The position numbers and the translations under genes were made by a program. A stretch of 64,000 nucleotides of DNA from CBDCGV01 sp965216955 (lineage in GTDB: Bacteria > Bacteroidota > Bacteroidia > Chitinophagales > JADIYW01): positions 248,001 to 312,000 of the forward strand of contig CBDCGV010000017.1 in the NCBI GenBank assembly GCA_965216955.1, given 5' to 3'. The notes under the pieces were generated by a model. That model saw only the letters and a program-made list of their open reading frames with translations. It ran no database searches and had not been told where the DNA came from. Within the stretch, counting starts at the first letter, position 1. Every line of letters starts with the position of its first letter. This document shows, in pieces, positions 25,979 through 34,735 of the stretch.

Positions 25979-26865
25979 GGGAGCAAGACAAACTAATAAG
26001 AAAGGATAAAGCAAGACTTAAAGAGCTTCAATATCTCATTGAGATGGAAGAATGGATTGAAGACCATTACAATACCAATTATGAGAGAATGAGACTTGAA
26101 GGAGGTCATGCACTTTCACCAGAGATTAAGAGAACAGGATTGTGGCAGATAATAATGTACTTTAGAAAAATGAGAGAAGTAGCTGAAACAGTTACAGAAA
26201 CAGAAGTAAAGTTGACATTGCCTGAGCAAGTATCTCCTAAGGGAAACAAATTCACAATTGAAGGTGTGGTTGATATCATAAGAGAGAAAAACTCAACTAC
26301 CATGTATGATATTAAAACCCATGATGCAGACTATGTAAAAGCTAACAAGGATGATTACTTGGACCAATTAAATGTCTATACTCATATATGGCAAAATCTT
26401 AGAAATGAAAGGTTAGATGGTACAGCTATTATTGCTACACAGTTTCCAAGAACTTTAAAGAAAGCCATTGATGCTGATGATGAAGATAGGTTGGAAAGAG
26501 AAATGGATAAGTGGGACCCAGTAATTCCAATTCCTTTTTCACAACAAAAGGTGGAGGACACAATTAATAAGTTTGCTTGTGTAGTAGATAAAATAGAAAA
26601 TAGAGAGTTTCAACCACCAAGTTTGGCTGAGCTACAAGAAAGAATTAAGGGCACTAAACAAAGATTTGCAACAAGAGTATGTAGAAACTGTGATGCAAGA
26701 TTTTCATGTGAAGCATACAGAGAATATGCTCAAGTAACAAATTCTTTTAGTGGAGGATTTGCTGAGTACATAGGAGACTTAGGCAATTCTGATGAAGTAG
26801 AGAATACCACTAATACCAATGCATTTATTACCCCACCACCTACCAATATAGATGACTATATCTAA
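25975..26865 (+). CDS. RecB/Cas4-type PD-(D/E)XK nuclease subunit (C-terminal part of the nuclease domain)
   Basis: A 296-residue protein. The core EGVVDIIREKNSTTMYDIKTH (read as GVVD plus YDIKT) supplies the metal-binding Asp and the D-x-K motif, QLNVY matches the Q-x-x-x-Y motif, and CRNCDARFSC near 238-247 gives three Fe-S cysteines (C-x2-C-x5-C). The first cysteine and G-x-x-x-H motif expected upstream are absent here but present at the end of the helicase. The gene starts within the helicase stop (ATGA) in the -1 frame; I saw no classical slippery heptamer, so termination-reinitiation is more likely than frameshifting. The two proteins probably assemble into one helicase-nuclease. Confidence 0.88.
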   Translation: MREQDKLIRKDKARLKELQYLIEMEEWIEDHYNTNYERMRLEGGHALSPEIKRTGLWQIIMYFRKMREVAETVTETEVKLTLPEQVSPKGNKFTIEGVVDIIREKNSTTMYDIKTHDADYVKANKDDYLDQLNVYTHIWQNLRNERLDGTAIIATQFPRTLKKAIDADDEDRLEREMDKWDPVIPIPFSQQKVEDTINKFACVVDKIENREFQPPSLAELQERIKGTKQRFATRVCRNCDARFSCEAYREYAQVTNSFSGGFAEYIGDLGNSDEVENTTNTNAFITPPPTNIDDYI

Positions 26866-26883
26866 ATAAAGAACAAAAGAACA

Positions 26884-28773
26884 ATGGCAGAAGAATTTAA
26901 ACCACAATATACTTATACAGATGACAGATTAAATGAATTAAAATCCATTTTTCCAGAAGCTTTTGAAGATGGAGTATTTAATGTAAATACTCTAAAAGAA
27001 TTGATTGGAGAATTTAGTACAGACAATAATACAAAGGAACATTTTGGTTTAAACTGGGTAGGTAAGCAAGATGCAAGGAGAATAGCTGCCAAACCTCCTA
27101 CTGGAACATTAAGACCTTGTATTGGAGAAGGAGTAAATGAAAATAACACAGAAAATATTTTCATTGAGGGAGAAAACTTAGAAGTGCTAAAGATTCTAAG
27201 AAAGTCATACATGGGGAAAATAAAGATGATATATATTGACCCTCCTTATAATACTGGAAAAGATTTTATTTATAAAGATGATTTTGGAGATAGTACAGAA
27301 GAATATTTGAGAAAAACAGGAGAAAAGTCTGATGAAGGATTGTTGGTTTCTAACCCTAAAACATCTGGAAAGTACCATGCCAATTGGTTGTCCTTCATGT
27401 ATCCAAGATTGAGAATAGCAAAGGATTTACTTAAAGAAGATGGAGTTATTTTTATATCTATTGATCATCATGAAATTGATAATCTAAAAAAAGTTTGTGA
27501 TGAGATTTTTGGAGAGGAAAACTTTATCTCAAGTATTAGTGTAATAAATAATTTTAAAGGAAGAAGTGATGACAAATATATTGCTACAGCAAATGAATTT
27601 CTCTTATTTTATCAGAAGGGTAATTTCACAACCAATGGGATACCAATACCTGAGGAATATAAAGATGACTATAAATTAGAGGATAATGGCAGAAAATATA
27701 GGCAAATTGGACTAAGAAAGAGAGGTGATAGTGCTAAGAAGGAAGACAGACCTAATATGTTTTTCCCTATCTATTATAATGCCACTGAAAATAAGCTTTC
27801 ATTAGACAAAGAGTCAGAAGAAGATATAGAAATTATTCCAAAATTATCAGATGGAACATTAGGTAGGTGGAGATGGGGAAAGAATTCAGTAAAAGATAGA
27901 ATAGAGGAATTAGAAGTTAAATATATCTCCAAAAGAGATGAATTTGATGTTTTTCAAAAAGATTATCTTACTGATTTAGATGGGAATATTAAAAGTGTCA
28001 AACCTAAATCTTTTTGGCTTGGACCTGAGTTTTCTACTGAAGCAGGAACATTAGAGTATAAGAGACTTTTTAATGGTAAAGCATTTGAAAACCCTAAGCC
28101 TTTAGGCTTAATATTGAACTGTATTTATCAATCAATTACTTCAAATAATGATATAATTTTAGATTTTTTTAGTGGTAGTGGCACTACTGGACAATGTGTT
28201 TTTGAATACAATAAAATTACTGAGAAAGATACCAAGTTTATATTAGTTCAATTACCATTTGAAATTGATAATAAGCATAGTGCATTTAAAAAAGGTTACA
28301 GGAAAATTTCTGAGATTTCAATTGATAGATTAAAACTAAGTATTGAGAATTATAATTATACTCAGGGCTTTAAGGTTTATAAACAAGATGCAAGCAATAT
28401 CTATAAATGGAATGAATTTACTTCTCAACAAGATGGTGCTCTACCTGATTTATTTAGCAGATTAGAATTAGCATATAAAAACCCTTTACAAGATGGAGTT
28501 ACCACCCAAGATTTTATAACAGAGGTAATACTTCAAGAGGGTTTCCCATTAACAGCTCAACAAGAAGAAGTTATTAGTGGCATCTTCAAAATTACACATG
28601 AATGGGTTCCATATACCTTATATGCTACAATGATATACAATTTCAAGGATACTGATTTTAGTCAATTAGAATTGCAGGAAACTGACCACTTTGTTTGCTT
28701 GGATAAAGCATTTCAAGGAAATGATGCACTAAAACATCAATTAGATAATCAATGTAAATTATTCACCATTTAG
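26884..28773 (+). CDS. mod: Type III restriction-modification DNA methyltransferase (Mod)
   Basis: A 629-residue beta-class amino-methyltransferase. The catalytic motif DPPYNTG is at 119-125 and the AdoMet-binding motif FFSGSGTTG near 424-432, in the order IV then I typical of Mod subunits. The variable region between about 200 and 400 should be the target recognition domain. N6-adenine methylation of one strand of an asymmetric site is the usual Mod activity. It starts 18 nt after the nuclease gene and ends 3 nt before res. The gene looks intact. Confidence 0.95.
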   Translation: MAEEFKPQYTYTDDRLNELKSIFPEAFEDGVFNVNTLKELIGEFSTDNNTKEHFGLNWVGKQDARRIAAKPPTGTLRPCIGEGVNENNTENIFIEGENLEVLKILRKSYMGKIKMIYIDPPYNTGKDFIYKDDFGDSTEEYLRKTGEKSDEGLLVSNPKTSGKYHANWLSFMYPRLRIAKDLLKEDGVIFISIDHHEIDNLKKVCDEIFGEENFISSISVINNFKGRSDDKYIATANEFLLFYQKGNFTTNGIPIPEEYKDDYKLEDNGRKYRQIGLRKRGDSAKKEDRPNMFFPIYYNATENKLSLDKESEEDIEIIPKLSDGTLGRWRWGKNSVKDRIEELEVKYISKRDEFDVFQKDYLTDLDGNIKSVKPKSFWLGPEFSTEAGTLEYKRLFNGKAFENPKPLGLILNCIYQSITSNNDIILDFFSGSGTTGQCVFEYNKITEKDTKFILVQLPFEIDNKHSAFKKGYRKISEISIDRLKLSIENYNYTQGFKVYKQDASNIYKWNEFTSQQDGALPDLFSRLELAYKNPLQDGVTTQDFITEVILQEGFPLTAQQEEVISGIFKITHEWVPYTLYATMIYNFKDTDFSQLELQETDHFVCLDKAFQGNDALKHQLDNQCKLFTI

Positions 28774-28776
28774 GCT

Positions 28777-31700
28777 ATGAAATTAAAATTCAATCCAAAC
28801 CAAGAATTTCAATTAAAAGCCATTAAAAATGTAGTGGACCTATTTGATGGAATTGGTGAATATCATGTAAAGTTCTCTATTAATTCAGAGATAACTCCTA
28901 ACCTTCCTGTAGATGAAGATTTAGATGAAGATTTTTTATTGGAGAATCTACAGTATGTACAGGAAGAGTTTGATATGGAGATGGATGCAAGAGATACTCC
29001 CACTATGAAAATTGGTACATCTAACTCTTTGGAACAAGAAAGAGGAATGATGTTAGAAGGTGTAAGTAATGATACTTATGAATATCCAAGCTTTTCTATT
29101 GAAATGGAAACAGGAACAGGTAAAACTTATGTTTACCTAAGAACTATTTATGAATTGAGTCAAAAATATGGATTCAGTAAGTATATAATAGTAGTTCCAT
29201 CCATAGCAATATTTGAAGGTGTAAAGAAAAGTTGGGAGAATACAAAGGACCATTTTAAAGGGTTGTATGGTAATGACTTCTTTGCTTTGAGACCATATGA
29301 TTCAAGTAGGATTCAAGAAGTAAAAACTTTTGCTACAGCAAAAAATGTGGAGGTATTGCTTATTACTTTGGCAGCCTTTAACTCAGTTGGCAATAACCTA
29401 TATAAGCCAACTGATAAATTGCCAGGAGAGTTCTTGCCATATGAGTATATTCAAAAAACAAGACCAATTGTGATTTTGGATGAGCCACAAAATATGACTT
29501 CTCCTAAATCAAAAGATGCCATTAGAACTCTTAAACCATTATTCTCTATTAGGTATTCAGCTACTCATAAAGACACTCCTAATTTGGTTTATAGGTTAAC
29601 ACCAGTGGAGGCATTTAGAAGGAACTTGGTAAAGAGGATTCAGGTAGTTGGAGTGGAGCAAAAAGAGTTGGGAGGAAAGATTCCTATTTCATTGAAAAAA
29701 GTGAGTGGTACAGGAAAGTCTGCTAAGGCAACTTTAGCTACTTACACAGAGAAAAATGGAATTCAGAAAATTGAAGAGGTAATAGTGAAAACAGGTGATC
29801 CTTTGTTTGACAAAACTCATTTAGATGAGCATAGAGGCTTAGTTGTAGAAAATATTGGCTCAGGAAAGGGAGTAGAGTCTGTTGAGTTCAAAGATGGAAC
29901 CAAACTTACCATGTTAGGTGGAGATGGTATTTCAAGACCTGAAATTTTCAGATACCAAATCAAAGAAACAATTGCTCAACATATTGCTCATCAAATTAGA
30001 GTTCAAAAAAATGGAGTCAAAGTACTTACCTTGTTTTTTATTGATAAAGTTTCTAACTATTTGGGAGATGGAATAAATGAAGGATTAATCAAGAAAATTT
30101 TCAATGAAGAATTTAAGATACAAAGAGATAGTTTAGAGTTATTCAAAGGTGTAAACCCTGAAGATGTTCAAGCTTCCTATTTTGCCAGTTATAGGAAAAA
30201 GCCTAAAGGTGAAAAAGAGCAGACTATTTATTTAGATGTTGCTGCAACAAATGCCAAACAAAGAAAGGCAGAGAAAGAACAATTTGAACTTATCATGAAG
30301 AAAAAGGAAGAGTTACTTTCCTTTGATGAGCAAGTGTGTTTCATTTTTGCTCACTCAGCTTTAAAAGAGGGGTGGGATAATCCTAATGTGTTTCAAATTT
30401 GCACATTAAATCAAACTGTATCAGTTTCAAAAAAGAGGCAAGAAATTGGTAGAGGACTTAGGTTAGCAGTCAATCAGAATGGGGAAAGATTACATGATGA
30501 CCAGATTAATATTTTAACAGTAGTAGCAAATGAGAGTTATGAATCTTTTGCCAATACTTTACAACAGGAATATATTGACCAAGAAGGTGATGCACCACCT
30601 AAACCTAAACCAAAAAGAGCACCTGCAAATAGACAAGATAAGTTCTTTAACAGTAATGAGTTTAAAGACTTTTGGAAGAAACTTACTTTAAAGTCTAAAT
30701 ACTCCATTAAGATTGACTCTGAACAACTTCTATCTGAAATAAAGGAAAAGTTTAAAGACAAAAAGAACAACTCTTTTCCTGTTCCTAAAGTAGTAATTAG
30801 TAAAGGTAATTTTGTTATTACCACATTCACCTTTAGAATTAAATCTTTTGAAGAAGAAGGTAAAGCAATAATTAGTATTGTAAAAGAAGATACAAGAGGT
30901 AATAGAAATAATTTAGGAGGAGATTTGTTTGATGGGGGGCTACCTATTAATGAAGGAGATGATTTAGAGAGAATTTTAAAAGAATCTAAACTAAGAGGAT
31001 TTAAAGTAAACTCAATTGAACCTAACAAGTCAAATCCTGATATTGAATTTAAGAATGGATTCAAGGTTTCCAAATTTAGACCTGAGACTTATACAGTAAG
31101 TGATAATAAAGATGTAAAATCAAGAGATTCTCAAGCAGGGATGAAGCAATTTCCAGTTTTCAATATAGTAGATAAATTAGAGCAAGCCACTTCTTTAACA
31201 AAAGATACTTGTTTTAAAATCCTAAAGGCTGTTCCTCATGAAGAACAAAATAAGTTGTTTAGGAATCCAGAAGGCTTTTGTAATAAGTTAATTGAAATAA
31301 CAAAAAATGCACTTGCTATTCATGTTGCAGAGAATGTAGAGTTTGAGGTAGCAGAAGAGAACATGGGATATGATGTAGAAGAACTATTTCCAAAGAAGGT
31401 TCAGTATGTTCAGACTGAAATAGTAGATTCTCCTAAACATGGATTGTATGATAGAACACAAAAGGATTCTGAGATAGAACATAATTTCATAAGTAGCAAA
31501 TTAGAGTATGAAGATGAAGTGGTTTTCTTTTTTAAATTTCCATCAAAATATAGAATTGATTTCCCTAAAATAGTAGGCAACTATAATCCTGATTGGGGAA
31601 TAATTAGAAAGGATAGTTCAGGGATAAAGGTCCAGTTAGTTAGGGAGACTAAAGGAACAGCAGATAAAGCTAAATTGAGATTTGTACATGAGATAAATAA

Positions 31701-31821
31701 AGTAACAGTAGCAGAGAAACATTTCTCAGCTCTTGGAATTGACTATGATGTCATCAAAGGAGATGAACCATCTTGGTACATCAAAAAGAGTAGTAAGCCA
31801 AAAAGTGAGAAATTATTATAG
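28777..31821 (+). CDS. res: Type III restriction enzyme (Res), SF2 ATPase and endonuclease
   Basis: A 1014-residue Res subunit. Walker A within METGTGKTYVYLR lies near 110-118, the DEAD-like box ILDEPQN near 233-239, motif VI QEIGRGLRL near 564, and the C-terminal nuclease motif NPDWGII ... VRETKG near 937-960 (P-D, E-x-K). All catalytic parts are present, so it should be active. It cuts after ATP-driven communication between two unmethylated head-to-head sites, together with Mod. The next gene begins 2 nt after its stop. Confidence 0.95.
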   Translation: MKLKFNPNQEFQLKAIKNVVDLFDGIGEYHVKFSINSEITPNLPVDEDLDEDFLLENLQYVQEEFDMEMDARDTPTMKIGTSNSLEQERGMMLEGVSNDTYEYPSFSIEMETGTGKTYVYLRTIYELSQKYGFSKYIIVVPSIAIFEGVKKSWENTKDHFKGLYGNDFFALRPYDSSRIQEVKTFATAKNVEVLLITLAAFNSVGNNLYKPTDKLPGEFLPYEYIQKTRPIVILDEPQNMTSPKSKDAIRTLKPLFSIRYSATHKDTPNLVYRLTPVEAFRRNLVKRIQVVGVEQKELGGKIPISLKKVSGTGKSAKATLATYTEKNGIQKIEEVIVKTGDPLFDKTHLDEHRGLVVENIGSGKGVESVEFKDGTKLTMLGGDGISRPEIFRYQIKETIAQHIAHQIRVQKNGVKVLTLFFIDKVSNYLGDGINEGLIKKIFNEEFKIQRDSLELFKGVNPEDVQASYFASYRKKPKGEKEQTIYLDVAATNAKQRKAEKEQFELIMKKKEELLSFDEQVCFIFAHSALKEGWDNPNVFQICTLNQTVSVSKKRQEIGRGLRLAVNQNGERLHDDQINILTVVANESYESFANTLQQEYIDQEGDAPPKPKPKRAPANRQDKFFNSNEFKDFWKKLTLKSKYSIKIDSEQLLSEIKEKFKDKKNNSFPVPKVVISKGNFVITTFTFRIKSFEEEGKAIISIVKEDTRGNRNNLGGDLFDGGLPINEGDDLERILKESKLRGFKVNSIEPNKSNPDIEFKNGFKVSKFRPETYTVSDNKDVKSRDSQAGMKQFPVFNIVDKLEQATSLTKDTCFKILKAVPHEEQNKLFRNPEGFCNKLIEITKNALAIHVAENVEFEVAEENMGYDVEELFPKKVQYVQTEIVDSPKHGLYDRTQKDSEIEHNFISSKLEYEDEVVFFFKFPSKYRIDFPKIVGNYNPDWGIIRKDSSGIKVQLVRETKGTADKAKLRFVHEINKVTVAEKHFSALGIDYDVIKGDEPSWYIKKSSKPKSEKLL

Positions 31822-31823
31822 AT

Positions 31824-32390
31824 ATGAAATTAGTTGTCTTAAAACCTCAAAAGGAAAATTCATTAAAAGGATTTATTGAATTTTGGAGTAAGCAGTATAG
31901 TTATCCTAAATATGAAGGATATTATCAAGAATGTATTGTCAAAAAAAATTACACTTGTGAAGATATTGAGAGATTATATATCTGGAAGAATGGGATGAAA
32001 CTTAGTGGTCCTAAAGCAAATGGGCTTCAGAACAAGATTATTAGTAAAGTAGAAGCAATAAATACTTTTAAGAAACAAAGAAAATTAGATGTTGAATCCT
32101 TTTTAGAAGAGTTTGAAAATGTAAGTTTTGTTTGGAAAATGTTTCTACTTCATTGTATAAAGCCAAAAGTATATCCAATTTATGACCAACACATTCATAG
32201 AGCTTACAATTTTCTTCATGGAGATATGGATTTTATGAAAAGAAAACAACACAGCTTTTATTTTGATTTCTATTTACCTTTTATCAAAAAGGAAGATATA
32301 AAGGACTTAAGAAAATTGGATAAAGCTTTTTTTGCATTTGGACAGTTTTTAAATACAAGGACTTACAAAAGCTTGTTATTCAATGAATGA
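31824..32390 (+). CDS. Unknown protein with HhH-GPD-like signature in the R-M operon
   Basis: A 188-residue, helical, basic protein. The stretch KPKVYPIYDQHIHRAYNFL resembles the P-x-D-x-H-x-x-R pattern that follows the catalytic helix of HhH-GPD DNA glycosylases (EndoIII/MutY type), and the length suits a reduced glycosylase fold. The hairpin itself is not obvious and no Fe-S cysteines are visible, so this is a hint only. It starts 2 nt after res and its last 8 nt overlap the following gene, so it is part of the defence operon. Confidence 0.7.
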   Translation: MKLVVLKPQKENSLKGFIEFWSKQYSYPKYEGYYQECIVKKNYTCEDIERLYIWKNGMKLSGPKANGLQNKIISKVEAINTFKKQRKLDVESFLEEFENVSFVWKMFLLHCIKPKVYPIYDQHIHRAYNFLHGDMDFMKRKQHSFYFDFYLPFIKKEDIKDLRKLDKAFFAFGQFLNTRTYKSLLFNE

Positions 32391-32700
32391 GATATCAGAA
32401 AGCACCAAGCTTATGCTGAGAAGTGAGGATATTGATAGTGCATGGGTGGGTTTAGAAATATGTAGGAATAAAAATCTTGATATTTCTTTGATGGCAGAAA
32501 TAGAGTATTTTATGGAGATAAGAAATATGGTTGAATTTTGGTACTTTTCAAATCAAAAAGTCATTTCTAAAATTTCATTACTAAAAGTATTTAATAAGTT
32601 GAGTAATGTTAGTTATAACTATAAGGGTTTCTATCCCCCAGAAATTGTTATAAAATTAGATGGACTGAATATTGAATTTAGAAAACAAGTTAAATATTAA
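32383..32700 (+). CDS. Small unknown protein, last gene of the defence operon
   Basis: A 105-residue protein with a helical first two thirds and a strand-like end. No family recognised and no catalytic motif visible. It overlaps the previous gene by 8 nt and is followed by a hairpin at 32701-32729, so it closes the operon. It could be an accessory or immunity-type protein; that is a guess from position only. Confidence 0.65.
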   Translation: MNEISESTKLMLRSEDIDSAWVGLEICRNKNLDISLMAEIEYFMEIRNMVEFWYFSNQKVISKISLLKVFNKLSNVSYNYKGFYPPEIVIKLDGLNIEFRKQVKY

Positions 32701-32729
32701 CCCAACCCTCAAAGAAAATGAGGGCTGGG
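32701..32729. terminator. Bidirectional hairpin between convergent transcripts
   Basis: CCCAACCCTCA pairs with TGAGGGCTGGG around an A-rich loop, immediately after the stop of the last defence gene and just before the 3' end of the convergent DUF3871 gene. T runs are weak on both sides. Confidence 0.6.
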
Positions 32730-32735
32730 ATACCA

Positions 32736-33755
32736 TCAACTCATAAACCAATGGTAATTTCCTTTTTTATCTAATACATCTGCTATTCCAGTTGAGAATT
32801 GAAAAGCATTGACATTTCTGTCAAGGAAGCTATCAATGTAACTGGATTTCACAGCATCAGTAAATAAGTTGAATAAATTCCATAAGTTGATTGAGCCATC
32901 AGGGTTTCTTTTAAAGGATTTGCTTCTGTAATATTCCTTTGCAACAGTAGAGGTTTGGGTATCTGAGATTAAAAGTGGAGGGATGCTATTTTTCAATTTC
33001 TTGGGCAAATGATTATACAATCTTGCCCTGCCTAATAAAGTAGCAAATTGCCTTTCTGTGAGGTCATAATTTCCTAATTTCTTTAAAGCAGGAATTAACT
33101 TGAAAAATGATTGAGATTGAAACAACTCTAAAATGGCTATTTGCAATTCCTCAACATTTCTTGCTTTAATTTCTAATTGTGTTCCATCAGTAAATAAGCA
33201 AAGATTAGTACATACTTGAACCTTGTAGCCTATTCCAATTTTAAACCTTTGAATACTTCCTCCATAGGAATATAGATTGTCATGATTATAGGCTTTTACT
33301 CCTGCAACAGTCAATGTCAAATCCTGACCCAATAGATTCTGCTTAAAATATGGGATTTCAAATACAAAGACTAACCTCTCATTATATATGGTTTTCTCCT
33401 GCTCTAATAAATCTTTCACTCTTTTATTCCTTGCTTCAAATGTTCTGCCTTTAATTGGGTGAGAAACTCTAATGGCTAAATTAGCCAATGGCTTCTTCAA
33501 AGTAGATTTAGCTATATCCATAGTAGATTCAATAAACTCTACTTGACTAATAGCAGGAACATTGTCTTTTACATAAACTGGAATAGTATGCCTATTCTTA
33601 ATCTCTTGTAAAGTAATTGGATGAGTATTAGCTGCAATAAATTTAGAATCTGTTATATTATTTACATTAGGAGAGATGGCAATACTTGAAGTGGATAAAA
33701 CAAGTGAATTTGACTTTCCATTTAACTGTTCTTTTTTAACTGTGTATAGTTCCAT
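32736..33755 (-). CDS. DUF3871 family protein
   Basis: A 339-residue protein that I recognise as DUF3871, a Bacteroidota family common on mobile elements: ANTHPITLQEIKNRHTIPVY, IRVSHPIKGRT, SYIDSFLDRNVNAF and the end YHWFMS fit. Function is unknown; it normally lies beside replication or recombination genes, as here. Its start overlaps the end of the RecA-like ATPase gene by 20 nt, so both are co-transcribed from the right. Confidence 0.87.
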   Translation of the reverse strand: MELYTVKKEQLNGKSNSLVLSTSSIAISPNVNNITDSKFIAANTHPITLQEIKNRHTIPVYVKDNVPAISQVEFIESTMDIAKSTLKKPLANLAIRVSHPIKGRTFEARNKRVKDLLEQEKTIYNERLVFVFEIPYFKQNLLGQDLTLTVAGVKAYNHDNLYSYGGSIQRFKIGIGYKVQVCTNLCLFTDGTQLEIKARNVEELQIAILELFQSQSFFKLIPALKKLGNYDLTERQFATLLGRARLYNHLPKKLKNSIPPLLISDTQTSTVAKEYYRSKSFKRNPDGSINLWNLFNLFTDAVKSSYIDSFLDRNVNAFQFSTGIADVLDKKGNYHWFMS

Positions 33756-34593
33756 TTTGTAATACTTTTGATTGATTAATATTTTGATTCATTTGAAGGA
33801 TTTGTTTCTTTAGAGAAAACTCCTTTTCTAATTGACTATACCATTTAGGGTATTTCTTATAAAGAGCTATTAACTCATCCATTGAGTGAATTGACTTAAT
33901 TTTCTCTTTAACATCTTCTATAGTAACTCCATTGTTGCACCATTCTAAGATTTCTTTTCCTGAAGCAGTAGTTATCATAAAATCAGACCTGTCAGTAAAA
34001 AGTCCAGTTCTATCCTTAGAAGTTTTAGAATGGTGTTTGCTGTCAATATCAAAAACTATTGTGAACTCATAATCTAAACCATCTCTTTGTACTGATTTAA
34101 GTCCAACTTTTTCAGGAACATATTTTCCATCCTTTTGATTGAGTACATAATCCTGCTTGGTCCTAATAGTTGCAATTAAATGAGATTCAGCTTGTAAAAT
34201 AGCATCAACAAACTTCTTTTGCCTTTTTCCAACTAAAGCCCAATTAGCAAAACTGTTCCCAGATAATGAAGCATGATATTCTAATAGAAATTCCCAACAT
34301 TGAGAAATACTATCAATTATGATACATTCAATACCTGATTTCACACAAGTTTCAATAGCTTGTATGTATCTTTCAGGTGAATAAGGTGGTTTCATGGATA
34401 ATACCTGATAACTCCCCAAATGAGCATATAAGTCAGCACTCCCATTTTCAGTATCAATGATGGCTATTTTACTCCAGTCATTGATAAGTCCATAGGCTAA
34501 GAGTAATGCACTATATGTTTTACCTGAGCCTGAGCAGCCTTGAATGGCTAACTTGATTTTAGCCTGTTTTCTTTCTGATTGTCTTAATTCCAT
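33736..34593 (-). CDS. RecA-like AAA ATPase of mobile elements
   Basis: Start placed at 34593 (MELRQSERKQAKIKLAIQG). A longer frame reaching 34689 would run back through the terminator hairpin at 34643-34678 and is unlikely. Walker A is GCSGSGKT near residues 18-25 and a Walker B-like CIIIDSISQ lies near 87-95. The 285-residue protein resembles phage/plasmid Sak4/RecA-like ATPases that load single-strand annealing or recombination machinery during replication. It precedes the DUF3871 gene in the same transcript. Confidence 0.85.
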   Translation of the reverse strand: MELRQSERKQAKIKLAIQGCSGSGKTYSALLLAYGLINDWSKIAIIDTENGSADLYAHLGSYQVLSMKPPYSPERYIQAIETCVKSGIECIIIDSISQCWEFLLEYHASLSGNSFANWALVGKRQKKFVDAILQAESHLIATIRTKQDYVLNQKDGKYVPEKVGLKSVQRDGLDYEFTIVFDIDSKHHSKTSKDRTGLFTDRSDFMITTASGKEILEWCNNGVTIEDVKEKIKSIHSMDELIALYKKYPKWYSQLEKEFSLKKQILQMNQNINQSKVLQNGTIHS

Positions 34594-34642
34594 AGTGAAA
34601 TATTTTAAAGTTTGAAATGAATGTTTATTAAGGATAAAATGA

Positions 34643-34678
34643 AAAAGGCTATTCCTCATTTCTGGGGAATAGCCTTTT
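34643..34678 (-). terminator. Rho-independent terminator after the DEAD-type helicase gene
   Basis: Perfect 13-bp stem (34643-34655 with 34666-34678) with a 10-nt loop and T residues following on the minus strand. It lies 58 bp beyond the stop of the helicase gene and upstream of the RecA-like gene start, so the two genes are separate transcripts. Confidence 0.8.
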
Positions 34679-34683
34679 GTTTT

Positions 34684-34730
34684 GTTCAAAATCTACCCTA
34701 CTATTATATAAGATGGGGTAGATTCTGCAC
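34684..34730. repeat. Copy 2 of the element-specific palindrome
   Basis: Arms around CAAAATCTACCCT and GGGGTAGATTCTGCAC match the perfect inverted repeat at 22536-22584, here with two or three mismatches or G-U pairs, again directly after a gene 3' end (stop at 34736-34738, minus strand). The right-hand terminator at 34643-34678 already serves that gene, so plain termination does not fully explain this motif. Confidence 0.65.
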
Positions 34731-34735
34731 AAAAT

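Noticed and set aside
30537..31073. A 178-codon antisense frame within res
   Set aside because: Shadow of a gene whose motifs continue on both sides.
34594..34689. N-terminal extension of the RecA-like ATPase
   Set aside because: It would be translated through a perfect 13-bp terminator hairpin.
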